Positions 1 through 9,599 of a stretch of DNA of 64,000 nt are shown piece after piece (the stretch's first letter is position 1; the number at the start of each line of letters is the position of its first letter). The position numbers were made by a program, and so were the translations under genes. Origin of the DNA: Stomorhina lunata (lineage: Eukaryota > Arthropoda > Insecta > Diptera > Rhiniidae); the NCBI GenBank assembly GCA_933228675.1, contig OW121743.1, positions 12,030,464 through 12,094,463 of the forward strand. The letters run 5' to 3'. Below the pieces are notes generated by a model that was not told the DNA's origin, ran no database searches, and saw only the letters and a program-made list of their open reading frames with translations.

Positions 1-287
1 TATTTATGTAAAACTATATCCGGTTATGAGACCGAATTTTGATCAAAGTAAATACTGGGGAAACCACTAAAATATTTTTAAATGTTGAACTATAAAGCTA
101 CGGCAACCGAATTTAGTCCAAAGGTTTTACCAAAAATACCAATTAGTTTAGCGATTTTTTCAGTTTTGGTCCAGATTTTGAATTAGCTGCACCCTTGTAG
201 ATATAGGAGATATGTTTCTAAATTTAACACAACTTGATGGTGGGTATATAAGATTCGGCACAGCCGAATATAACACTCTTACTTGTT
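1..287 (+). mobile_element. DINE-1/Helentron-like element, terminal fragment
   Basis: The stretch ends with a short hairpin (ATTCGGC, 3-nt loop, GCCGAAT) followed by the tail ACTCTTACTTGTT. The same hairpin and tail end the 3-kb element at 35725-38899 and, inverted, begin the one at 18136-21153. This is therefore the right terminus of the same family, whose body runs off the left edge. Nothing coding is visible. The upstream 240 bases do not closely match the other copies, so only the terminus is certain. Confidence 0.55.
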
Positions 288-741
288 GTTATTAAAAATG
301 CGATTTGCGAATGTAACCTAAAAAATAGCGCCATCTTTTAACAGAATTCAGAAACAAAGAAGTCGTAGAACCAAGATTATTTTTATAACCCCAGAGACTT
401 ATTTTCCACAACATAAAAATAATTTTTAGCAAAAGGCCATTTTTGAGATATTGCTAATTATGAAATTTTGAGTTAAAAATTTTAATTTGTTGGCACTAGA
501 TAGTCCATATGACCTATATGACTATTTTTGCTATCTAGACATGTTCAGATTATACTGGTATGTTCACAAAAGTTGTTTAGCTTTAATGTGGCTACAATTT
601 TCCCAAATATAGTGTAGGAAAAATCAGGATTTCCAAAAAGTTATGATCAAAAAATTAAAAACAAAAAAATTGTACTTTAACTTTTTTACAAAATGTCTGA
701 GATAAAATACATTTATCTTATATTCTTAAATGAGCAATAAT

Positions 742-749
742 TATATGTA

Positions 750-799
<50 letters not shown>
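742..799. repeat. (TA)n microsatellite
   Basis: Nearly pure TA dinucleotide run of about 58 bases, with a few TATG interruptions at its left end. Confidence 0.95.
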
Positions 800-803
<4 letters not shown>

Positions 804-1420
804 TCCTATCTCGAAAACGTCTCTAACGATTTTGATAAAATTTGGACAGTGGGTAGCTTTTTTGATGTATAGGTCGAGTAACAAGGGTTCCAAACTTTGC
901 CTCTAAGAGGGTAAAAAAAGGGAAAAAATCAAAAATACTATATCCACTAAAGTAATAGGCATAGAAGCAAAATTTAAATTATGTTCTGAATAGCTGTTAA
1001 AATAAGCGGACAGGTGTTTGGTACTTTTTTCAATATATGTCCGATAGGGGGTAAAAAAAGGGTGAAAATAGTTTTTTTTATACTTTTAACCCATTCTTAT
1101 TTTTGAAACTAAAGAATATAGAATGAAACTTCGTACTGCAGTCAATAGATGTTAAAAAAAGATTGAATACGTATTTGGTACTTTTTTGATTTCGGGGACC
1201 AAAATGGGTAAAAAAGGGATAAAACGATAACTTAACATCTCAAAAAGTAATATGAATAGGAACATTATGTTAACTGCGTTTTAATAAAATGTACCGAATT
1301 CAATTGGTAACAAAGAAGTACCAAATATGCAAATAGAACTTTTTGAAGTTAGGGGATAAAAAGGGGGAAAAATAGTAATGTTATAACTTTTAAATAAATG
1401 AATGAATGTTTGTCTGTATA
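800..1420 (+). repeat. Diverged tandem repeat, roughly 150-180 bp units
   Basis: Successive blocks share a GGGTAAAAAAAGGG-like core (near 909, 1050, 1206 and 1355) and a GGTACTTTTTT motif (near 1019, 1178). The units are poorly conserved and not coding. No transposon family is recognised. Confidence 0.5.
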
Positions 1421-1429
1421 TATGTTCTT

Positions 1430-1725
1430 TATAGAATGATAAACTGTGAATTTGATCATGTTATGCTCTTAGCAAAAGTGTTGCGGATAAGCCGGCGAAG
1501 GTTTTTAAGTTTCCGACAGGTGGCGCCACTGAAAATTACTAAAAATTAATTAAATCGTAAAATGTACATTTGATCATGCTATGATCTTTAGCAAAGTTGT
1601 AGCGCATGAGCCGGCGATGGCTTTTTAGTTGGTGTGAATAATTTCCGACAGGTGGCGCTACTGAAAATTACTCAAAGTTAATTTAATCGCAAGCTGTACA
1701 TTTAATCATGCTATAATCTTGTTGC
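1430..1725 (+). repeat. Three-copy tandem repeat, 118-132 bp units
   Basis: The string TTTGATCATG or a one-base variant recurs at 1451, 1569 and 1701. Each is followed by a CATGAGYCGRCG-like block; the first two units also carry GACAGGTGGCGCYACTGAAAATTACT, at about 1515 and 1648. The third unit runs directly into the Transib-like reading frame. The repeat could be transposon end sequence, but I see no terminal inverted repeat. Confidence 0.6.
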
Positions 1726-1731
1726 ACATGA

Positions 1732-2319
1732 GTCGACGCATTTCTCAAACACGGGTTAATTAAAGAGCAACCAAAACAAGGATCAGGCAATACAAACGAT
1801 GGCAATACCGCAAGAAGATTCTTTTTGGATCCCGAAACTACATCTGATATAACAGGTGTTGATATAGATCTTAATTCAAGATTTAAAACAATTACTGAAG
1901 TACTTGCGCGCAATGAACAAATGAATGCTAAAAAATTTGGTGATTATGCCAAGGAAACTGTTGCTATATATAGATCCAAATACAATTATAGAAATATGTC
2001 AGCAACAAAAGAAGATGTCATTAAGCACCATTTATTACCAATTGGAGATTTATCAGAGGAAGCCCAGAAAAAAAGAAATAAGGACTACAGATTTTACAGA
2101 GAACATAATACCAGAAAAACGTCACGAAGTTCTACAAATGAAGACTTATTTCACATATTATTAGCAACGTCAGATCCATTCATCTCTAGCATTCGAAGTC
2201 AATGGAAAGTAAATCCTTCGGACCTAAGTGCCGAAGTTAAAGCACTGCTACAGGACAGCAGTAATACAGAGCAGAATATAAAATATTTACAAGAAATATT
2301 CCAGCCAAATAAACAATAA
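1732..2319 (+). pseudogene. Transib-like transposase (RAG1-core relative), C-terminal fragment
   Basis: An open frame of about 195 codons runs from just after a TGA at 1729-1731 to a stop at 2317-2319. No ATG lies near its beginning and the catalytic N-terminal half is absent, so this is a 5'-truncated piece. Recognisable blocks in order are GSGNTNDGNTARRFF (about 1786-1830), a SATKEDVIKHHLLPIG block, then LSEEAQKKRNKDYRFYRE, and finally TSRSSTNEDLFHILLATSDP. The order parallels the end of vertebrate RAG1: an NGN-ARK block, then SEGNESGNKLFRRFRK, then a final helical block. From family knowledge the third catalytic acid (Glu) falls in the SEE/SEG block, and a Glu is present here. A polyadenylation-type AATAAA lies at about 2347. 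Assignment rests on recalled family motifs, not a search. Old relic or a 3' exon are both possible; relic is favoured. Confidence 0.65.
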
Positions 2320-3136
2320 TTATAATTTGCATTTAACATTTGAGTGCAATAAAGTATACAAATATATATATTAAATATTATTTTATTTATCTACAATCTA
2401 TTTATGACTACAAATAAATATATATTTAAAGAAAAATTAAGTTACACTCTTTTATTTAAAAAATAAAACTAGATAATATGTAAGTATTATTAAGCAAGAA
2501 TTAAAATTTGGGCCACCCTAATAAAAATACTGTAAATACCTCAACGAGAAAGGGGACACCCTAAGGATAACAAAATATTAAATTGCTATCCAAGGTCGAC
2601 TTGTGGCACAAATTTGAGCCAAATCGGCTAAGAGGAAGTGGGTCAAAAATGAGTTGGCAGATTTGAAACAAAATAAAAAAGAAAAACATCGAAAATTTAA
2701 TTTCAAGCTTAAATTTCTTAAGAACCACTGTACCGATCCTAATAAAACCTATACTCAAAAAAGCTACAGATGTTATCTATTGATTAAAAAAAGAACTACT
2801 AAAAAATCTTTCATAGTTAAAAAGTTACAGAGTTTTGGCCAATGAAAAACGATTCTGAACCACTGTGCGACGGAGGCTTCTGTTGGTATGACCAATTTCC
2901 AAAATTATTCAAAATGAGTTAAACTGTAAACTATGTTTTGAGCGGACAAAATAAATAAAATAATTCAAAATTAACTGAATATTTGTACAATATCTTTCCT
3001 CTAAATTTATTTTAGTACTTTATAAAATATATAAAAACTTTAAAATTTGCCTCAAGATGCTTATCGCAAAGCTCGGTCAACCAGGTACTTTATTAATTAT
3101 ATAAACAATTTCATATCCTTTTCCAAATGAAAAATA
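2320..3136. other. Non-coding, AT-rich, with repeat fragments
   Basis: No gene is visible. An AATAAA polyadenylation-type signal lies at about 2347. At about 2509-2521 a GGGCCACCCTAA end resembles the GGGTGG-type termini of the foldback elements at 23-25 kb. Bases 2672-2745 are a diverged copy of 59128-59200, so a small dispersed repeat lies here. Confidence 0.5.
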
Positions 3137-4439
3137 ATGGGTGTTTTTTTTTTAGAGGTATAGAACTTCGAATTGAAATAAAACACAAGAAAATCGTTTT
3201 AATGTCCATCAATTTGGCTTTATTGGAAGGATAATTTTATGCCATTAATGTTTAAATATGGTTTCGGGCATGTGGCCGCCGAGGCTGGCTCGAATAAAGC
3301 CAATTCTACAGGTCCAATTTTCAACTACTTTTTCGAGCATATGGGGCCGTATGTTGGCAATAACGCCACGAATGTTGGCTTCCAAGTCCCCTAACGTTTC
3401 TGGTTTGTTGGCGTAGACGAGCGACTTCACATATCCCCAAAGAAAATAATCCAGTGGTGTCAAATCGCACGATCTTGGTGGCCAATTGACAGGTCCATTC
3501 CGCGAAATTATGCGCTCATCGAATGTTTCCTTCAATAAATCAATTGTGACGTGCGCTGTGTGGCATGTAGCGCCGTCTTGTTGGAACCACAACTCATCCA
3601 CATTCATGCCATTCAAATGGGGAACAAAATAGTCGGTTATCATGGCTCTATACCGGTCTCCATTTATGGTAACTGACTCTCCAGCATTATTTCGGAAGAA
3701 GTATGGCCCAATGACTCCACCAGCCGATAGAGCACACCAAACAGTCAGTTTTTGTGGATGTAATGGCGTCTCAAGGGTCTCATGTGGATTCTCTTCACTC
3801 CAAATGCGGCAATTTTGCTTGTTGACGTAGCCATTCAACCAATAATGAGCCTCATCACTGAACAAAATTTTGCGATGAAAATCAGCATCGAGATCAATCT
3901 CATTTTCGGCCCATACACCAAAATCACGACGCATTGCATGGTCTCGCGGCTTTAATTCTTGCACAAGCTGGATCTTGTAAGGTCGCAAGCCAAGATCTTT
4001 GCGCAAAATCTTCTATAAAGTTGATGGACAAAGCTCCAATTGCTGTGCACGGTGGCGAATCGATTCATTCGGGTTCTCTTCAACACTTTGCTCTACAGCA
4101 ATTGTTTCTTCGGTGCGCACTGTTCGACGTCGCTGCGGATGCGTATTATCACATAGAGTAAACGTAGTCCGAAAACGATCCATGGTTAACCGAATTAATT
4201 GCTCTGATGGACGATTATGTCGACCATAAAATGGACGGAGCTTGCGGTAAACTTCGCGAACTGAACCATTATTTTCGAAATAAATTTGCACGATTTGCAA
4301 GTGTTGTTCTTTTGTCAACCTGTTCATGATGAAATGCCAAACCAAACTAAATATTAATCACTTGACAGCTGACAAAATGGCCGCCAGTTAAAAAAGTGAT
4401 GCGAACTTAAAGTTCTATACCTCAATAAAGAACACCCAA
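3137..4439 (-). mobile_element. DD41D mariner, family 1, copy 1 (full length, 1303 bp)
   Basis: Flanked by TA target duplications at 3135-3136 and 4440-4441. The terminal inverted repeats are about 28 bp, starting ATGGGTGTTTTTT on the left and TTGGGTGTTCTTT on the right, and both contain GAGGTATAGAACTT. Size and layout match the copy at 13489-14792. Transposase is on the minus strand and carries a nonsense codon. Confidence 0.95.
3245..4327 (-). pseudogene. DD41D mariner transposase with one internal stop
   Basis: The gene cuts and pastes its own element by binding the inverted repeats and cleaving at TA sites. Start taken at the ATG of MNRLTKEQ (4325-4327). Residues 1-110 form helix-turn-helix DNA-binding regions, and the rest is the DDE/D nuclease. 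The catalytic acids are all present: FSDEAH, WFQQDGATCH and LTPLDYF. The second and third Asp are separated by 41 residues, hence DD41D. A TAG at about 4010-4012 replaces a Trp (TGG) codon still seen in the copy at 26.4 kb; the intact copy at 13.6 kb has Cys there. One Ala in the TIAAVE stretch is also deleted (TIAVE). Apart from the stop the frame is continuous, so inactivation is recent. Confidence 0.93.
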
Positions 4440-4441
4440 TA

Positions 4442-5105
4442 CGTCTTCAATTCGAGTAACAACTTTCCCTATATTGAAAATCATGTGTATGTGTACATCT
4501 TTTCCGTATAACTCTAAATAAAATTTTCGTTAGTCATATCTCACCTGGTTACTTTTTTTTATTATCATTTTCTTATTTTTGTTGTTTTGCTTTTATTTGT
4601 TAAATACAACAAATAAAATATATATTTTTAATTTTTTCCTCGATTTTTGTTGGTGTTGTTAAAACAATATTTATATGATTGTTAATTCTATTTTAGCCGC
4701 ATTTTAGCTGTGATTGCTGACGTGTTTCATTTGTGTTTTAACCAAATGATGGAGAAGCGGAGAAACCTTGAAAGTGTTTACGATTATTTTCGTTTTTTAT
4801 TTGACTTGATTCGAATGTTTATTCATTTCATTTGTTATTTTTAACTTAAATTCCATTGACATTTTTTTTGTTTTACTAATTTATTTTATTAATAGTTAAG
4901 ATTAAAAAAGTATATTTTCAATAAAATTGTTTAAAATAATAATAAATAATTGCATATGATCTGAATTGTATCAAAGACTCTATAATATAAAGATGTTGCA
5001 CTTCCATACATTGATTTGCCATATGGTCCATTTGAAAAGTCCCATTAAAAAGAAAGTATACCGCTTTTATCTAATTCGGAAATAACTAATGAAGACGATT
5101 ATGAA
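4442..5105. other. AT-rich stretch with no recognised feature
   Basis: No open frame of note, no inverted repeats and no match elsewhere in the window that I could see. It may be unique host DNA. Confidence 0.5.
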
Positions 5106-5109
5106 TGAG

Positions 5110-5254
5110 AAAAAGCTAAGGTACACACACGTGCTCATTTCGTAGTCCAATCTTTAAAAGATTTTCTTCTATTTGGTCTTTCCAACGAAGTTTCGGAAGT
5201 TCTCTTCTACGAATTCCCTCGGTATCATTTTCATACACTTTTCATGCTTAAGTA
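5110..5254 (-). pseudogene. LINE reverse transcriptase C-terminus, left half (split)
   Basis: This matches the inner part of the LINE piece at 35040-35475: a GATTTTCTTCTA stretch, GGTCTTTCCAACGAAGTTT, then CTCTTCTACGA and CACTTTTCATGC. The match breaks at the TA where the mariner at 5255-7009 begins and resumes at 7012. Together the two halves encode the basic C-terminal tail that follows the RT domain. Not functional. Confidence 0.75.
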
Positions 5255-5359
5255 AAGGGTGTCCCAACTAGAACGCAATTTTTAAATTTTAAAGAAAACA
5301 CAGATATTAAAAAAAACAAACGTGAAACTTTATTATATCGTTAAGTAGACACAATGAGG

Positions 5360-6944
5360 TTATGTATGGAACAAGATATCGTGCGGATGGCCGCCGCGGC
5401 TTTGCTGGCACACACGCGATCTTTTATTAAAATTTTAAATTACCATAAATGCTTAGATTTACATACATACATAATTCCCACGACATTCCAATTGGAACAA
5501 GGGGTACTTCCCTCAGACAAAGAGCTGCATCCGATTATATTTTTAGACCTACGTTTTAACTCCGGCTCCGAACGGCAAATGCATTAGTTACAGAAGTTTT
5601 TAGGTTATGAGGTGAACCGTTTTTTTGAAAATTTATTTTTTCAAGTGGATCTGGCCAGGGATCGAACTTGGGACCTCTGGTATGCTAGGCGAATGATTAA
5701 CCTGCTATACCACGGCGGTTCACTTGCTGACAAAGGTATGCTATAAATGGAACCAAGTGTGAGAACAAGATCATATAAGTCATCAACACCTGCAGGGAAA
5801 CCATTAAAAACGACATCAGCACGACTAAGTCTACGGTACTGACAGTTGTTTTCATTCTCAAGGGCCGAGATTTTGGCATTTGCCGAAATCTCGGGCCTTA
5901 CCATAAATGCTGCGGTATTTCATTAATGCAGCGTCCAATTACCTCTTTTAAGGATTGAGTCGTCGTCGGCTTATTTGCGTAAATCATCGACTTCAAAAAA
6001 CTCTAAAGAACAAAATCTAAAGGTGTTAAATCCCACGATCTAGACGTCCAATTCTTGTCTCCAAAACGCGAAATAACACGACCGGGAAATGACTGAGTAG
6101 CAATTGAATTGTTTCTCTGGCTGTATGACATGTGGCGCTGTCTTGTTAAGACCACATGCCCTCCACATTAATTTCTTCAATTATAGGCAAGAAAAAACTG
6201 ATTATCGTTTCATGATACGGAATACCATTGACTGTTTGCGCTTGACCTGCCTCATTTTCATAAAAAAAGGTCCAATGATTCCTCCAGCCCAAAAACCACA
6301 TCACACAGTCCCACGTTGAGGATGCATTTGCTTCTCGTGAATCACTCGAGGATTTTACTCACCCCAAATGCGATAATTCTGCCTATTGACGAAGCCATCA
6401 AGATGGAAAAATGGGCTTCGTCTCTGAAGATGATTTTATAGGCAAAATCACCATTTTTATGTTGTCTCTCCAATAACCAATTAACGAACTGCCTTCGCTT
6501 TCCATGGTCATCTGGCTTCAGTTCCTGAGTCAATTGAACTTTGTACGCATGAAGATGCAAATCTTTCTTCAAAATTCGCTGCATAGTGGATTTGTAGACA
6601 CCAATTTACTGAGCTCGGTGTCGAATTGAGGTGGATGGAGTTTAAGCGACATCATCATATACAGCTGCGACATTTTCGGTCGATCGACCTGGTCGAAGGT
6701 GCGTTGTTGTCTTTACATCACTAACAGACCCAGTTTCGGCAAATTTATCCATTAATCTCTTTACAGTTGACTCTTTTGAAACATTATTGTGACCCCAAAT
6801 TGATCGCCATTTACGAACTGTAGCCGCAAAACTTTCACCATTTTGCTGAAACAATTTCACAATGAGAATGCGTAGTTCATTCGTGTAGCGCTCTATTTTT
6901 ACTAACCTCTTACCTTCTACTAGTAAACAATAACAATTTTTCAA
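5360..6944 (-). pseudogene. DD41D mariner transposase, family 3, multiply broken
   Basis: Reading the minus strand, the N-terminal part (6944 to 6642) contains KIERYTNELRILIVKLFQQN and an HTH-like ETGSVSDVKT block. After a frame break the segment 6584-6342 gives LKKDLHLHAYKVQLTQELKP and FRDEAHF, the first catalytic Asp. Further left the second Asp motif is visible but degraded (QDSATCHTARET, preceded by a stop), and the WPPRSCDLTPLD region is badly damaged. The extreme C-terminal codons lie beyond the SINE insertion at 5360-5440. Multiple stops and frameshifts make this older than the family 1 copies. A rearranged relative lies at 27404-28253. Confidence 0.88.
5453..5897 (-). mobile_element. 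Chimeric SINE-like retroelement (LINE ORF1 piece + tRNA-like + tail), copy 1
   Basis: A perfect 13-bp direct repeat, TTACCATAAATGC, at 5440-5452 and 5898-5910 marks a retrotransposition target-site duplication inside the mariner. On the minus strand the unit reads in three parts. Part one (5897 to 5725) has an open frame resembling the start of a LINE ORF1 RNA-binding domain (ISALENENNCQYRRLSRADV, then NGFPAGVDDLYDLVLTLGS). Part two (5724 to 5648) is tRNA-like, with A-box-like TGGTATAGCAGG and B-box-like AGTTCGATCCC, and anticodon-loop sequence CCTAGCA. Part three is a tail ending in ATGTATGTATGT. The 5' end can fold back on itself (GGCCCGAGATTT against AAATCTCGGCCC, with mismatches). A second copy with the same 5' limit is at about 8998-9443. 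Confidence 0.85.
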
Positions 6945-7009
6945 ATATCAAACGATGACACTTCGAATCGCTCCAAATTTAAAAATTGCGTTCTAGTTGG
7001 GACACACTT

Positions 7010-7245
7010 TATATTTTCAGCCATACGCACGACATGTCCCAGCCATCGCAGCCGCTGCTGTTTACTGCGTTTAACTATGTCAATGTCAGCGTATATCTCA
7101 GACATTCAGTATCGGTATCCCATGTTGACCCAAACTTGTCCAAAGATTTTTCATAGAATCTTTCTCTCAAAAACTCCAAGAATACCTTAATTTGCCTGTG
7201 CAAGAGTCCATGATCCAGCAAGACAGTTGCTGAGCACCGAGTGGT
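7010..7245 (-). pseudogene. LINE reverse transcriptase C-terminus, right half (split)
   Basis: Continuation of the LINE piece at 5110-5254. It aligns with 35215-35460: CATACGCACGACATGTCCCA, ATGTCAATGTCAGCGTATA, then TTTCTCTCAAAAACTCCAAG. On the minus strand this corresponds to the tail motif ...VFERK...ADIDIVK..QQRLRWLGHVVRM seen intact at 35.2 kb. Frameshifted. Confidence 0.75.
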
Positions 7246-7254
7246 ATCAGTGAA

Positions 7255-8033
7255 ACCGGTAGAGCCAGACTGTTATTTTTGACTCTCTCCGAACAACGGA
7301 GCCCGAGATACTGAAGGAGATCCCGACTGAGAACGGACAGAAGTTGAGATTACTGTTCTTTCTGGCTCTATTCAAACAACGGAGCCCGAGAACCTAAAGG
7401 AGATCCTGACAGAGACCGGCCGGAAGATGAGATTACTGTTTTTTCTGGCTCTCTCCAAACAACGGAGCCCGAGATCCTGAAGGAGATCCCGACTGAGACC
7501 GGCCGGAAGTTGAGATTACTGTTCTTTCTGGCTCTCTCCGAAAAACGGAGCCCGAGATCCTGAAGGAGATCACGACTGAGACCGGCCGGAAGTTGAGATT
7601 ACTGTTGTTTCTGGCTCTCTCCGAAAAACGGAGCCCGAGATCCTGAAGGAGATCCCGACTGAGACCGGCCGGAAGTTGAGATTACAATAACATCAAGTTC
7701 CTAATCCGACTCAAGCGAGTCGTCGCCAGAATCTGTGGTATGACAGGAGTCCAGACCGTCCAAGAGTTAAGATTACTGTTCATTATAGCTCTCTTCTAAC
7801 AATGGAGCCCGAGATCCTGAAGGAGATCCCGACTGAAACCGGCCGGAAGTTGAGATTCCTTATTTTGCTGGCTCTCTCCGAACAACGAAGCCCGATATCC
7901 TGAGAAGTTTCCGACTGAGACCGACCGGCAGTTGAGATTCCTTATTTTTCTGGCTCTCTCCGAACAACGGAGCCCGATATCCTTAGAAGTTTCCGACTGA
8001 GACCGGCCGGAAGTTGAGAGTACAGTGACCTCA
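7255..8033. repeat. 83-bp tandem repeat array, GC-richer than surroundings
   Basis: GAGATTACTGTT-type landmarks recur at 7346, 7429, 7512, 7595 and 7678, exactly 83 bp apart. After an interruption of unrelated sequence (about 7684-7770) further units follow to about 8030. Each unit contains CTGGCTCTCTCCGAACAACG, GAGCCCGAGATCCTGAAGGA and GACCGGCCGGAAGTTGAGA. Because 83 is not divisible by 3 the array does not encode a repeated protein. The last units drift (GATATCCTTAGAAGTTTCCG). It may be a repeated LINE 5' UTR, since LINE-like sequence follows. Confidence 0.9.
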
Positions 8034-8077
8034 GGTTCCAACTCGTCAATATCGCCTCCCTGGTGTGTCCCGTCTGA

Positions 8078-8128
8078 CCCAAAATTAACTCGGACGGGAC
8101 ATCCTTCGAGAATAGCTCCTCTAAAAAT
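8078..8128. repeat. Inverted repeat able to form a stem-loop
   Basis: CAAAATTAACTCGGACGGG at about 8079-8097 is repeated in inverted form, CCCGTCCGAGTTAATTTTG, at about 8110-8128, a perfect 19-bp stem with a short loop. It lies just after the 83-bp array and before a T-rich run. Confidence 0.85.
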
Positions 8129-8169
8129 GACCCGTCCGAGTTAATTTTGTTTTTTTTTTTTTGTTTTTA

Positions 8170-8960
8170 TGTTGAATGAAATTTTGAATCCCACGAGTTT
8201 AGGGGAATCGAGGTCGCTCATGTCATAGCCCCCGATAACGTGAGAGCGACTGAATACTGCCGGAGCCGTTAAGGTATCCACCAGGCACCGTTGAAATGCA
8301 GTCTAACGTTTACCACCGACTGCGGACGGAAAGCCCATGTCACGGAAAACGCTTGACACCCGGGCTTGGGGAGGGTTAGTTTAAAGTATTAAAACAATAC
8401 TACCTATTTGGTCCGCGGGAGATATATTTATTTTTTCTCCAACCACCCACGCATGGAAAGAGGTTCCTCGCCACCTATTTATGTGGCTGGTTCCCATGAA
8501 TGGGAGGCATTCCCCTATACGCCACTCGGAGACGCACCTGGGATTAGGTTCCCTAGAGGGCATTAGAGAAATTCTAGCTAAAAAAGTGATGGAAACACAT
8601 AAAATACGATTGGGTGGTCAAGCAAGTTCTGTTCGAGTTCCTTTAAAGTTAAAAAACTTCAAAGAGAAACAGCGCGGAAGATTCAGGAAGTTATCCGTCA
8701 AGCTAGTATTAAAGATACTTCACAGAGTTCTGCATCCTCGTCAGTGCCAATTTTGTTCACCAAGTTTCAAGAAGAAGCCCCATGTTCTTCGGTCGATACA
8801 AACCGGTCAAAAATCATTTAACATCATCTGATACTCCGACACCGTCGTACATGTCATCTCAGACTTCTATAAAATCATATAGAACCACACCCGATATTTT
8901 GGAACTATCATTGGAGGGTATATTGATGATTAAGACATAAAAAAAAACTAATACAAATTC
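8170..8960 (+). mobile_element. Possible LINE 5' UTR and start of ORF1 (truncated)
   Basis: A GC-richer, non-repetitive leader at about 8190-8370 is followed by a weak open frame. In one frame (about 8660-8820) the translation is Gln/Ser-rich, RETARKIQEVIRQ and then SQSSASSSVPILFTKF, before a stop. This would suit the low-complexity N-terminus of a LINE ORF1. A different frame spans 8481-8831 but is basic and featureless. The segment stops next to the chimeric SINE at 8998. Assignment is tentative; no diagnostic domain is visible. Confidence 0.3.
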
Positions 8961-8997
8961 TGTGAAAGTAAAGTACAATTAAGATCTCAATAAAATT

Positions 8998-9443
8998 TAG
9001 ATTTACATGCATACATAATTCCCACGACATTCCAATTGGAACAAGGGGTACTTCCCTCAGACAATGAGCTGCATCCGATTATATTTTTAGGCTCATTGTA
9101 AGGGACCTACGTTTTAACTCCGGCTCCGAACGGCAAATGCATTAGTTACAGAAGTTTTTAGGTTATGAGGTGAACCGTTTTTTTGAAAATTTATTTTTTC
9201 AAGTGGATCTGGCCAGGGATCGAACTTGGGACCTCTGGTATGCTAGGCGAATGATTAACCTGCTATACCACGGCGGTTCACTTGCTGACAAAGGTATGCT
9301 ATAAATGGAACCAAGTGTGAGAACAAGATCATATAAGTCATCAACACCTGCAGGGAAACCATTAATAACGACATCAGCACGATTAAGTCTACGGTACTGA
9401 CAGTTGTTTTCATTCTCAAGGGCCGAGATTTTGGCATTTGCCG
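8998..9443 (-). mobile_element. Chimeric SINE-like retroelement, copy 2
   Basis: Nearly identical to 5453-5897 over its whole length. It has the same LINE-ORF1-like part, the same tRNA-like part (about 9206-9282 read on the minus strand) and the same ATGTATGCATGT tail. It differs by a 14-base insertion (GCTCATTGTAAGGG) near 9093 and a few substitutions. Both copies begin at the same 5' point (TCGGCAAATGCC), which suggests a defined mobile unit, not random truncation. No clear target duplication was found here. The open frame happens to extend upstream to 9564. Confidence 0.82.
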
Positions 9444-9599
9444 AGGAACCTAGATTAGGGCTAAAAAGTGGTGTCAGAGCGACACCTTCACTCGCATACC
9501 CTTGGGGTCCATTGTGATTAAGAAATCGAGGAAATTTTTTACAGCCAATTATTTCAGATTTCATCTCTTTCAGATACGAATTCTTTGCAGAATTTAAAT

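Larger units (their letters stand above)
5255..7009 (-). mobile_element. DD41D mariner, family 3, split by a SINE-like insertion
   Basis: TA duplications at 5253-5254 and 7010-7011 flank terminal inverted repeats of about 30 bp (GGGTGTCCCAACTAGAACGC on the left, its near-perfect complement on the right). The element sits inside a LINE fragment and contains the chimeric SINE at 5453-5897. Removing the SINE leaves about 1.3 kb, the normal size for this group. Confidence 0.92.

Noticed and set aside
5354..5587. 77-residue frame near the left end of the mariner at 5.3 kb
   Set aside because: It runs on the opposite strand to the transposase and crosses into the SINE insertion; no family features.
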